The notes under the pieces are model-generated. The model worked only from the letters and a program-made list of their open reading frames with translations. It was not told the DNA's origin and ran no database searches. The position numbers and the translations under genes are program-made. Of a stretch of 64,000 nucleotides of DNA, positions 22,293-32,041 are shown in pieces. This DNA is from Peltaster fructicola (lineage: Eukaryota > Ascomycota > Dothideomycetes): positions 1,674,001-1,738,000 of the forward strand of contig CP051142.1 in assembly GCA_001592805.2 (NCBI GenBank), in the 5' to 3' direction. The first letter of the stretch is position 1; each line of letters opens with the position of its first letter.

Positions 22293-24155
22293 TCATGGCA
22301 TGGCTCGGCCTGCAGCAGCTCTTTCTTTCCTGACAGCCCATCCCTTAAGACCAAAGCAGATCATCTCCCAAGCCATGATGAGGCCAGTGAGACCCATGGT
22401 GATAGTGAAGACGGTCATGGCATCAAGGCCGTTGGTCTCGATAGACCTAACCGAGTCGAAGGCACTGTTCATGAACAGAATGCCACCAGAGACCAGGCAG
22501 AAGGCTGCGACGAGCTCGCTTGGTGGTCGCGAGGCGTAGTAGGAGGTCGGCGGCTTCAGGTACATCAGCACATATGTCACCAAACGTGCCATGGCAAAGC
22601 CGCTGAAGAGAGTACCCCAAGACTTGTGCATCATAGTGCTGACCATACTCAGTTGGTGATGCGAAGACATCATCATGCCCAGCAGCATAATGGTGAGTGC
22701 GGGCATCGGATTCATCGAGGTGTTTTCCGTCTTCAGCTGCATCCATTCCTCAGGCTCGTCCACACCTGCCTCATTGATGGTAGCTAAGCGGGAGGCGCCG
22801 GCAGAGAGCGGCATGTTCTCACTCTTTTGCAACTCCACCTGTGTGCTCATCAGGCTGCGAAGCCATTTATTCTCGATCAACATGCCCAGAAGACCGCCTC
22901 CGAAGAAGAGAACTGTAATGCTGATGTGTTCAAACTCTTGAGGGGTCCATTCGTCACTTTGGCTTCCCAGACGCTCCAAGAAGACATTGCTGGCGCCGTA
23001 CAGCCAGATGACGAAAGACTCTGTGAATTCTGCTGAAGGAATATAGGTCTTCCACTTGGCTACGAGTGGTTGTTGGGGACGTATGTTCCATGCCCAGCCG
23101 AATTCTGCGAACGCGCCCATCCATCGGCCAAGAGTCAGAAGACCGTACCAGAAGAAGATTGCTCCCTTGATGTAATGCGCCAGACCCGAGAAGACCTCAC
23201 CGCCGCGGAAGATACCGCCGTAGGTCACGAATCCTGACGCGAGAGTCGCAAAGCCTAGCAGGAGCAGGAACTTCTCGGTGACGATTTGAGAGAAGCGGAT
23301 TGTCTTCGACACGAAAGAGTTAGAAAGCAGCTGTGCGTGGCGCGACAGCATCTCGTCCATCTTCTCATTGCCCAGGAAGCCGCGCTTCTCGTGTTCAGAC
23401 TCTTGCTCGTAGTCATCGAGAGGCGCGTCATCGCTTGCACCAGGCGAGAGAGGTTGCGACTCTTGCTTCTTTGTGACTGAGTCGGAGCTGCTTGCGCGCG
23501 AGGCAGAGAACATGCCAGAATCTTGCGACCATCTGTTGACAGGACTGCGGTCCGCATAGCGATGCAGCTGGTTGAAGTCAGGTTGGTGCGGCGAGAGCAG
23601 TGGCCTGTCAGCAGATGACGGGCTGTCCTTCTTCTGCCAGTCGTTGAAGGCGGAGCAGAAAGAGAGCAGTGTCCATGTGATGGCCATGGCATGCAGAACC
23701 CATCCCATGATGTGGTGAGCGTTCACCACGTACAGGTCTGGCGTAGCATGGTTGTAGACGAAGCCTGCAAAGACACCAAGACCGTTGATAACGTGGAAAA
23801 CGACCTGTGCTGGCAAGTGATATCTCGACCTGGCAACGCTGAGCATGATCGCTGCCGGCATAACGATGACCCAGCCAGCGATCATGGTAAGAATGTGTAT
23901 GAGCATCCAGCCGGAGTACTCGCCATGACGAAAGTAGCTCGGCTGGAAGTCATCCCATACTGGAATCATCTCATGTTCTGTGCCATTACTCGTGCTATTG
24001 TTGTGTCCCATACTCATGTTCATGTTCATATTCATATTCGTTCCCATTCCCATTCCCGAATGCTCTTCCTCTTCACCGTGAGCTGCAGCCAGCTGCAGAG
24101 CTCCCAGAAGGAGCACTGCCGTCGTGGCAGCTCGTATGTAGTGTTGCGATCGCAT
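22293..24155 (-). CDS. YTP1: YTP1-like multi-pass membrane protein with Met-rich N-terminus
   Basis: One exon encodes 620 residues from the Met at 24155. This start is chosen because it gives a signal peptide (RAATTAVLLLGALQLAAAHG); an in-frame Met at 24344 adds 63 residues that would hide it. Next comes a striking Met/His-rich run (GMGMGTNMNMNMNMSMGHNN), then about five helices of the DUF2427/cytochrome b561-like N-domain (YSGWMLIHILTMIAGWVIVM, ITWTLLSFCSAFND). A cytoplasmic linker of about 100 polar residues follows, then the YTP1-like C-domain with more helices (LLLLGFATLASGFVTYGGIF, HISITVLFFGGGLLGMLIEN). Yeast Ytp1 has no settled function. The b561-like fold and Met-rich segment make a metal or redox role possible, but this is inference. 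Confidence 0.87.
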   Translation of the reverse strand: MRSQHYIRAATTAVLLLGALQLAAAHGEEEEHSGMGMGTNMNMNMNMSMGHNNSTSNGTEHEMIPVWDDFQPSYFRHGEYSGWMLIHILTMIAGWVIVMPAAIMLSVARSRYHLPAQVVFHVINGLGVFAGFVYNHATPDLYVVNAHHIMGWVLHAMAITWTLLSFCSAFNDWQKKDSPSSADRPLLSPHQPDFNQLHRYADRSPVNRWSQDSGMFSASRASSSDSVTKKQESQPLSPGASDDAPLDDYEQESEHEKRGFLGNEKMDEMLSRHAQLLSNSFVSKTIRFSQIVTEKFLLLLGFATLASGFVTYGGIFRGGEVFSGLAHYIKGAIFFWYGLLTLGRWMGAFAEFGWAWNIRPQQPLVAKWKTYIPSAEFTESFVIWLYGASNVFLERLGSQSDEWTPQEFEHISITVLFFGGGLLGMLIENKWLRSLMSTQVELQKSENMPLSAGASRLATINEAGVDEPEEWMQLKTENTSMNPMPALTIMLLGMMMSSHHQLSMVSTMMHKSWGTLFSGFAMARLVTYVLMYLKPPTSYYASRPPSELVAAFCLVSGGILFMNSAFDSVRSIETNGLDAMTVFTITMGLTGLIMAWEMICFGLKGWAVRKERAAAGRAMP

Positions 24156-25328
24156 ATGTGCTGTCCTTGATTCCTCCCGAGCTGAACTGCAAGCCTGTCT
24201 TGTAGCTGTACGCAAGCCGCAAACAATGCGCGCTGAGACGACGAGGAACGATGGGCAGAGAGTCGAAAAGATAAGCTGGAAGGATGACAAGACTGCGGGA
24301 AATATTAGTGATGCCTTGGGAGCAAAGGCAGAACGTGCGCTCATATGACAAGCGACGAGTCCGCGCGCCAGAATAGGTTTGTCACCATGTTCTCATCGAT
24401 CCAACATGCTTTCCCGCCAACGAACGAGCTAGGAAACAGTAGGTCCAAGAGCGAACGGAAGGCCGGATGTACTACCGCCTGCCCAGCGTAGCAGATCAAT
24501 CCGTGAGGGCAGGCAAAAGCGAGTGCGCACGCATATTGATGCTCTGCGCAAAGTCCGATATCCTCGAAAGCTCTAGAGATTTTGTGCCTCTGACGTGATC
24601 TGCAAGCAAAAGCGCGGAGCTAAGACTGCCACTTGCTTCGCTTGTGTTGATCCGCGCCATGCCGGGACCAGATGACTGGAATGCGATGAGTATGAAAGCA
24701 GCTGCCCTACGTGAAGCGTCGGCGAGCAAGCGGACGGCGGACTGCAGACTGCGTGAAATGGCCGTACTTGTGTAACATCTTCTTCCTACCTGACCTCAGC
24801 GACGTGGCTTGTTGGCGATGCTGGGTGTGTAGTACAAGATATGGGCTGAGTAATGGTCAGCACACCGCTCAAACCCTAGCTAGGCATGGACGTTAGCAAC
24901 CAGCAGAAACAACCATCAGCGATCGGATTGTCGCGGATGAAGTCAGAAAACGATCGATCACTATCGCGTTCGGCTGCTCTGAAATGCTCCGATCCGTTGT
25001 GCTTGGCAGAGCCGCAAGGATCGTCGCTGACAGGGCGTTAGCACGACCATCGTTGGTGGTTTGTCCGTCTGCCGTCTGTGTCATCTACACATGCATCTGA
25101 ACGGTGTGCCAGCAACGTTGTGTGATCGTCTCTGCTGGTAGGAATATGGACGTTGACGACCGGAAATTTGTTTCACGTATGAGCACGATGTTAGATCATG
25201 CCAAGCCATGCGCTAGATAGACCGTTCTCGGGGGTGGTTGGACTGTGTCATGAGAGGAAGCATTTCCATACAAATTGCATAACTCCGCCCAATTCTCAGA
25301 TGCCATGCAAACTTAATACATATCTAGT
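24156..25328. other. Long intergenic region, YTP1-like promoter side
   Basis: At 1.17 kb this is the longest gap in the window. It separates the YTP1-like start from the 3' end of the Sec14-type gene. Only short overlapping frames without family resemblance are present. I see no tRNA, repeat or transposon remnant. It could hold an untranslated RNA, which sequence alone does not show. Confidence 0.45.
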
Positions 25329-26746
25329 CTATGCGAGAGCAGAATCGACTGCTGTCTTGTCCCAGCCAAGGGAGTTGTGTGACTGGATCAGGCCGAGTCT
25401 GTCGTACAAGCTTCGTGCTCGGATGTATGGGTCGAGCTTGAAGTAGCTGAGATGCAGTTCGAGGTCTAGTCTTGCACGCTGTGCTTCGACGGCACCGCCT
25501 TCGATCCACTGAATGGTGTTCTCGTCGTACTTCTTGATCAAGTCTTTCCTCTCTTGCAGGTACTTGTCGCGAGTGGCAGTATCAGCCATGGCAGCATTCT
25601 CGCCGTCGACTGGCTCGATGTACTGGTAGACGTAGGTGTCGTTGCCGTCGCACTCCTTGGTGACTTGAGCTGGGTCGATGTACTCAGACATCTCCTTGAT
25701 GTTGTTTGCGAAATGGACCTTTGCAGCGACAACTGGGTCGAGCCAGCCCTTAATGATCTTCCAGATACCCTGGAAGATCCATGGCGCCTTGTAAATGACC
25801 ACCGCTCCAAGGGACTCAGGGTAGTTAGCCTCGAAGCACTTGATCATGAAAGTGACCGGTGAGTAGTCCATGTTGGCGAGGGTGAATCCAGACATGTCGA
25901 AGACGATGGACTAGTTTCAATGGTCAGCTTCTGTCTCTCTCAACACCTGGCTCGTATACTCACTCCGGTGTCCACAGGAGGTGTGATCATGAATCGTGTG
26001 GTCTCGATGAGGAAGATGGTGAATCGCTTGATGCTGTCCTCGGTCTGCTCACCACCACGGTGGAGCTTGACACGAACGTAGTTGCAAGGACGTCCGTTCT
26101 TGTCGAAGCCGTGGACGAAAGCCTTGCCCAAGCGGAATTGGGCGATGAAGTCCTCGCCTTCCTTCTTGGCAGTTGGGTTGGAGGCATCCTTGGCATCCTT
26201 GAGCGCACCAGCCTCACCGTTCAACATGATGTTGTCGTCGACCATCATTTCTTTTGCTCTCCAGTGAAGGGTGGAGACAAGCATGACCAGAGCTGCCTGG
26301 ACATCCCACTTTCGGGCTCGCAGATAACGAAGCACTGCAGTGTCTGGAGCATCCTGCTTGGTCATCTTGAAGAACACCTCCTGCAGTTCCTGTGGTGTCA
26401 TGGTCTCGAGAGCCTGCTGGTAGGTCTTGCCCTGGCCGTGCTTGTCGTTACCATCGACTGGCTCTGCTGCTTTGCGACCGAACAGACCACCGCTCTTCTT
26501 TTTCTCGGGTGCTGGTGCTGCGGCCACTGGAGCTGCTGCGGCGCTGCCTGGCTTAGGAGTGTATACGCCGAAGATCTCGAGGAGACGTCCCCAGAACTCC
26601 TTCAGCTTGGCGGTTTGTTCGGCGGTCAAGTTGCCTGGTCGTCCAGGTGGCTGAGACTTCGCGGTCTCGAGCAACTGAGCGTAGAGCGAAGCGCCATCGA
26701 GCTTGGCTGGCATTGGAGCTCCGCTTGGGCCCCTGTTGAGTGACAT
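25329..26746 (-). CDS. CSR1: CRAL-TRIO (Sec14-like) lipid transfer protein, CSR1 type
   Basis: Exons 26746..25964 and 25910..25329 encode 454 residues; the 53-nt intron starts GTGAGT and ends ACTAG. The CRAL-TRIO N-helix bundle (TAVLRYLRARKWDVQAALVM) is followed by the Sec14 lipid-binding lobe (NYVRVKLHRG ... SIVFDMSGFTLANMDYSPV ... YPESLGAVVIYKAPWIFQGI). The layout fits yeast Csr1/Sfh2, a phosphatidylinositol transfer protein with roles in lipid metabolism and fatty-acid regulation. A Pro/Ala-rich linker precedes the domain. The frame stays open upstream to a Met at 27028. That start would add 94 residues rich in Arg/Ser with one hydrophobic segment, resembling a mitochondrial presequence plus membrane anchor. 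The start is therefore uncertain. Confidence 0.9.
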
Positions 26747-27496
26747 GTCGGTTGTAGGGAGTGTAGGTGAGGAGGAATAAGATGATACTATGTAGTATGT
26801 TCCTGCAGATATAGCAGTAGCAGCAAGAATGAGAGTCAGAGGACCAAGAGCTGTAGTCCTTTGGAGATTCTGCTGGCGGAATGATGTTTTGAGTAGTGGG
26901 GTCCTTCGAGTAGTGTGGGCCTGGATGAGTGATCGCCTGGGAAGCTGTTGCCAATGGAGAAGTCTGGCAACAGTGACTGGAGATGAGGATGGTCTTAAAT
27001 GAAAGGACCGGCACGAAGTGAGTGACATCAACTCCAATGCTTCGTATAGGAGGCAATGCTCCAAGCCTCGTAGCACAGCCCTCTGATGGTCAAAACTTCC
27101 GAGAAAGCGAAATCTTGGGTCGCTGCTGTGGTCACAGGCAACAATATTCTGAGCTTTGCTGTTTGCTGTGTGGAATTCTTAGTGTAGAGATCGGGTTACC
27201 GAGGCCCCTCTGTCAGAAAATGCCCCGCGGTCAGGGTGGGCAGGGTGTGTACCAGGGTAAATGTGTTTTGGAAGCTCTCAGTAGTGCCCTGCTTACGGTC
27301 CAATGTGCACGTCGCCCTTTGAATGGTGTTCCTGTGGAAGTATCAAATCTCGAAGGCCAGCCAGCCTACGTCGTACGCACGCACCCCATGGCGAGCCGCT
27401 GCTGTGCGTCATTTCACTTCACTTTCAAGACGCGTGGAGAGAAATTGTTAGTGATCCGCTCTGTTTACCACAACATCACAAATCAAGCAACACACA
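26747..27496. other. Intergenic or N-terminal extension region between CSR1-type gene and DAM1
   Basis: The part from 26747 to 27028 is open in frame with the CSR1-type gene (see that entry). The remaining 468 bp hold the divergent promoters. I see no further gene. Confidence 0.45.
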
Positions 27497-28403
27497 ATGA
27501 TCACTACAACACCGATCGCCCAGGCGCCAAAGCACGGCAGAAAGGCATCAGCCTCGCGATTACCCTCGCGACCTACGACTCCTCTGCGCCCAGCATCTCG
27601 GACGTCGTTCAGGGCATCGCAGACCACGCCAAGAGCCAGCGACACAGCCAATGCAGCCGGCATAGATTTCCCTCTGAGTCGTCTTGAACCGGCATTCTCA
27701 GAGCTTAGTGAGGCCATGGCTGACCTCGAGGCCAATTTCATGCATCTACAGCTCCTGAATGAAAGCATTGCGCGGTTCAATGACAACTTCGCCGCTTTTC
27801 TGTACGGCCTTAACATGACGGCCTTTTGTGTCGACTTTCCCGAGGCAAGTAATCATAGATTCACACATGCTGTTTCGGTCATCTTTGGTCATGAGTAGTG
27901 GCATGCGCTACTCTGTGCTCTCCAAGGCAGCATGATACAGTCCTTGACTATTCGCTGTCTTATAGGATGCACTGCCATGATCTGCTTTCCTATTTGAGAC
28001 AGGCTGCTAATACTCACACTCCTAACAGGCGCCTATCTCACAATCGTTCACACGACACGGCTCAAACACATGCCAGATGGAGGACTCGCCATTCCGCGAC
28101 ATGCGCATCCGACCAGCCGAGGACGCTCATTTGAAGGATGCTCCTGATACGACATTCATGACAGGTGACACCTCCTTTGTGGAAAACCCTCCTATGAGCA
28201 ACAAGCCGTCGAATAAGTTCACGACGGCCACTACCTCGAAACGAGGAGCGACACGTGGTGGAGCTCAGTCTAGAGGTGCTGCGTCTACTAGAGGCAAAGT
28301 GCCTGTTGCTGGAGTCGATGAAAACGGTCGTCGAACCACGAGGCTACCGAGCGGAAATACCAGAGGACGAGGCTCGACTACAAGAGCCTGGGGACGCCAC
28401 TGA
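27497..28403 (+). CDS. DAM1: DASH complex subunit Dam1 (kinetochore)
   Basis: Exons 27497..27844 and 28029..28403 encode 240 residues. The N-terminus is Ser/Arg/Pro-rich (RPTTPLRPASRTSF). The conserved DASH Dam1 core is FSELSEAMADLEANFMHLQL followed by ARFNDNFAAFLYGLNMTAF and CVDFPE; the second exon continues it as APISQSF. The tail is basic and ends in Arg/Gly repeats. The DASH ring couples kinetochores to depolymerising microtubules, and Dam1 is its Aurora B-regulated contact with Ndc80. The intron is unusual: the donor reads GAG|GCAAGT, a GC-AG type, and at 184 nt it is three to four times longer than its neighbours, ending CTAACAG. No GT donor gives the right phase. It converges on SLM1, 104 bp apart. 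Confidence 0.9.
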
Positions 28404-28507
28404 AGTCAATTCCATCGAACGTCGTCTCGTACATGTGCTACACTCTGCTGCCTGAGGCTGAAGGAAAGCTAATCTGTTATATATGTATGCCTATTGCACA
28501 GCCACGA

Positions 28508-31423
28508 CTAGCGGAATTCACCCGGTACGTGCAACCTGCTGACACTGATGTCGGTGTCATGTCTGATCACCGTTGGCATCTTGCCAGTCTCGTGCGCACC
28601 CTCTCGCTCAAGGCCGCCTAGAACAGGCGAGCTTGACGCTTGCTCAGCAGTCTTTATGGCATTAGTCGAGCCAGGAGGAGGTGGACTTGAGACCAGCTCA
28701 GCATTCTTCACAGCAGTTGTTGAGCTGCTTCTCGTGGCAAGTGCATCAGGTGCTACCACGACTGATGCACTAGGACGAGTCGAAGCTGGGATATCTGCAA
28801 CTGCAGGCGCGGGAGCAGCGAGAGGTGTCGTCGCTGACGGCAGCTCGGCCATTGGCGTAGAAGTGAGTGTCGAGTCGGCTTCGAGTGCGCTCAGAGAATC
28901 TGGCACTGCTGCAGGCTCTGTACTCTGTGTAGATACTGGATCCACCAGGACTTTAGCGGTATCGTCCTGTTTCGTCGAACCCATAGCGTGACCCTCTTCC
29001 ATGGTCGCCTGTTTTTCGAGCTCTCTTGCTTTACCCTCTCTGCTTTCATAAGCCTCAGCTCCAACGTAGCCAGCGCCAAGTGCTGCTCCTGCTGCCACGG
29101 GGACGGCGAGGTCTTCAACGACATTGTTTTGAGGTTCTGACTGTTGTGGTATCTGCTCTACAGGCTGCGTCGATGGTTGTGCCAGCTGTTGTGACGTCTG
29201 CTGGGTGGCTTGTGTTGGCTGTTGGTAAGCTGATCTTGTTGGCTCATACACCTGTAGCGGCTCTGCGACTCTTTGCGCTGCTGCTGGAGGGCTCTGAATG
29301 GCCGTTGGCGTTACTGAGTCGTCTTGCATCTGATGGCTGACAATTGGTGCCACCACCAAAGGTTCATTGGCCTCTTGGCTACCGTAAACTGGATTGCTGC
29401 CAGCATCCACACCTTCCAGTTGGTAAGGATTTGTGCCTCTTCGTCCATATTCTTCTACGGGTGATGTGATGATGGCCGCTGCTGGGAGAGGGTTGTCAGA
29501 GCTCTCACTCGCCGAACTTCTTTGCATCGATCGAGGAACCTGCAAATCGGAAGGGAATCGACCGCCTTTATGGTTCCTATCAGTTTTCTGCACGCAAGTA
29601 TAAGAATAAAGCGAGTAGGGAAGCGCACGCAGTTCGCTGTCTAGGACGTACCTGGCACTGGCCGTTGAGGCTTTGGCTCGACCGGATTTTGCTCTGCCAG
29701 ACTGGCTGCATCTGCTGAGTATGGCACGGCGTCGGCATCATCGTCGGCAAAGCCGTCACTGCTGAAACTCCTGCGGCGGTCGCTGGCGTTGCTTGCACTC
29801 CGTGTGTGCTTCTGTACGAAAGCGGTTCGCTCGCCGGCAGTGCCTTCAGTCAAGGTCTTGATGTCGTTGAACCATGCGAGCATCGTATCGTGGCTCTCAG
29901 CACGGAAGACCCAGTTGTGTCCCTTGTGCATGCCGCCAGACTGACGACCTTTGAGCATGAATTTGTTGCTAGAGGAGCCGGCCTCAGAATGCGAGCCGAG
30001 TCGTTGATCGCCAAGGTAAAGCGACATGACTGGTGGTTGTGTGTAGATCTTGTCTGCCGACTTGAATTCGTGGAGGTGTGTCGGTGACAGCACATACCAA
30101 CCTGCTGTGTAGGATTTCAAGTATTTGCTCTTACGCTCAAGCATGCCAGCACGGATCTCTGCTGCAGCTGGGTGGTCTTTACCTGGGTATGAAATATCCT
30201 CGATGCGTCTGAGGGGTATCTCAGGCGACACGAAGTGCGGATCGCCCGAGACGAACTGCGACCACTCTTGATCCTTTGGCATGGAGATGGGTCCGGCACG
30301 AAGGCTCTCGACCACATTGTAGGCGTCGTCTCCCTCTCTTCGCAGGATTCCAGCTAGTGCCTTGTATGCCTTCTGGATCTCGCCGACAACGATCGATTCG
30401 AGCTCACGTCCAGAGCTCTCGAGATTAAGATAAGCCTAGTGATTGTCAGTGAGGTTACGAAGAGCGCACAGTGCACCATACACGGTGTAGGTAGTTCTCC
30501 TCATCGATCTGCTTCTCTACAGCTCTGTCCACACCCAGACGCACGACGAACGGATCGTTCTTGCCTTGACCAGCATTGCCATCGAGATCTGCATGTTCCA
30601 GAGCAGCTTGCAGCTTCTCGACCTCTCGTCGTGTCGATTCTCTCTCTTTCTCAACACTATTCTTGAAGTCACCACTCAGGTTCTTGATTTCCTTGATCTT
30701 ATGACCGAGGTCGCTTCTCAATCCTGTCAATGCGCCAATGACATCCTCTTCGATCTCGCGCGACTTGTTGGCCTCTGCAATCGATCGCTTGTGGTAGTCA
30801 TCTAGCATACGTGTTGCCTCGCCAAGACCGCTGTTCGTTATGAAGCCTGAAGGATAAGCGATGTTCGACACAGTGTTGTGCAGCTTGTGGAGAGCCTTTG
30901 ATCGTGTTTCGTAAGAAGTCTGGACCTCTCGGAAATATGCGATGAGGCTTTTGAGCAGCTGACGCCATGCCTGAAATCGATCAGCCAGTACCTCAGTCGG
31001 AGTGCCAGAGGTAGGTATTGGTGTCCAGAATGCGCTGTTGAAGTCCTCTTTGTCGTCGCCAAAGACGAAGTTCTTGATACTGCCTGCCCTTAGACTTCGT
31101 CGGCTGCTGCTTCTCTTCAAGCTTCCTGTACGTCTGACACTATTCTTCTTCTTCAACGTACCACTACGCGAAGGTGTCGTGTTATTGACAGCGGTGGAAC
31201 CGCTCGACGCTGATCGCTTGAAATGGTCGTCAACAACTGATGCGCTGCGCTGGCTGTCGTCAAAGTCCTCACGGAACTGTGATGGCTGGCCGACTGATTG
31301 TGCTAAAGGCGACGCGTCAGATGGATTTCCTCTGGCATAATCTGTAGCATTGCTGAGTCCGCCGTAGCCGGTACGTAGATGAGCCTCATCTGGCGGAGGC
31401 ACCGAGCCGTATGAAGTAGACAT
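28508..31423 (-). CDS. SLM1: Slm1/Slm2-type PH-domain protein (TORC2 effector)
   Basis: Probable exons are 31423..30482, 30435..29652 and 29565..28508, 927 residues. The first intron (46 nt) is clear. The second (86 nt, GTACGT to ATAAAG) is chosen because only this acceptor keeps phase. Residues 1-140 are Ser-rich and disordered. A BAR-like helical region follows (FRQ-type helices such as AWRQLLKSLIAYFREVQTSY), then a PH domain (LKSYTAGWYVLSPTHLHEFK ... HNWVFRAESHDTMLAWFNDI). The C-terminal third is low-complexity Gln/Pro/Ala. It ends in the block PTVIRHDTDISVSRLHVPGE, which matches the Slm C-terminus. Slm proteins bind PI(4,5)P2 at eisosomes and plasma membrane, are TORC2 substrates and dock calcineurin. 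Confidence 0.88.
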
Positions 31424-32041
31424 GTTTGACTGTGTTACAGTCGGGTATCAATGAGTATTGGATAAAGCTGTTGCAGAATGCTGTCCTGCACAAGTAAGAC
31501 GAACGTGACAATCCTGTACGGCTGATTCTGGAAGTAATCTCTGAGGCATTAAAGGAGTGCCCGAAAGTGACGTCGATGCGATTGTCCAATGCAAATCGCT
31601 TAGCGCCAAATTTTAGTTAGGATGCCGACGCCTCATCACTAGCCGTGCAACCGGTACTGGACGTATTGATCATCGGTGTTTGGCATGAAGATGCTTGGCT
31701 GGAAGCACAAATCTAAGCACGAGAGCACAATTGACGCGTACAATGCAGATCTACCAGTCTTGGCTGTTACTGAGCGGAAGATATCCGGCAATACTGCTTG
31801 GAAGCTGTATCTGTGGTAGGATAAGACACTATCAAATAGTCTCAATGCTAAAAAGACAGTGCTGATGTCACAGCAAGAGTTCGGTGTGCTTCATGATTGT
31901 ATCGTATGCATGGTCAAGTGCACCGACCACAAGTGCGTCGTCATCGTCATGCTATCACTACTATGAGCCGAACTATATTGCATAGCATCTGCTCATGGAT
32001 ATCGCGGTGTAGAATCATGTTTGCCAAGTTACGCCGAGCAC
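31424..32041. other. Intergenic, SLM1 promoter and EXO1 3' end
   Basis: A 618-bp gap with no supported gene, repeat or RNA. Confidence 0.5.

Noticed and set aside
24156-24344. An upstream in-frame Met for the YTP1-like protein
   Set aside because: It would bury the clear signal peptide in the middle of the chain.
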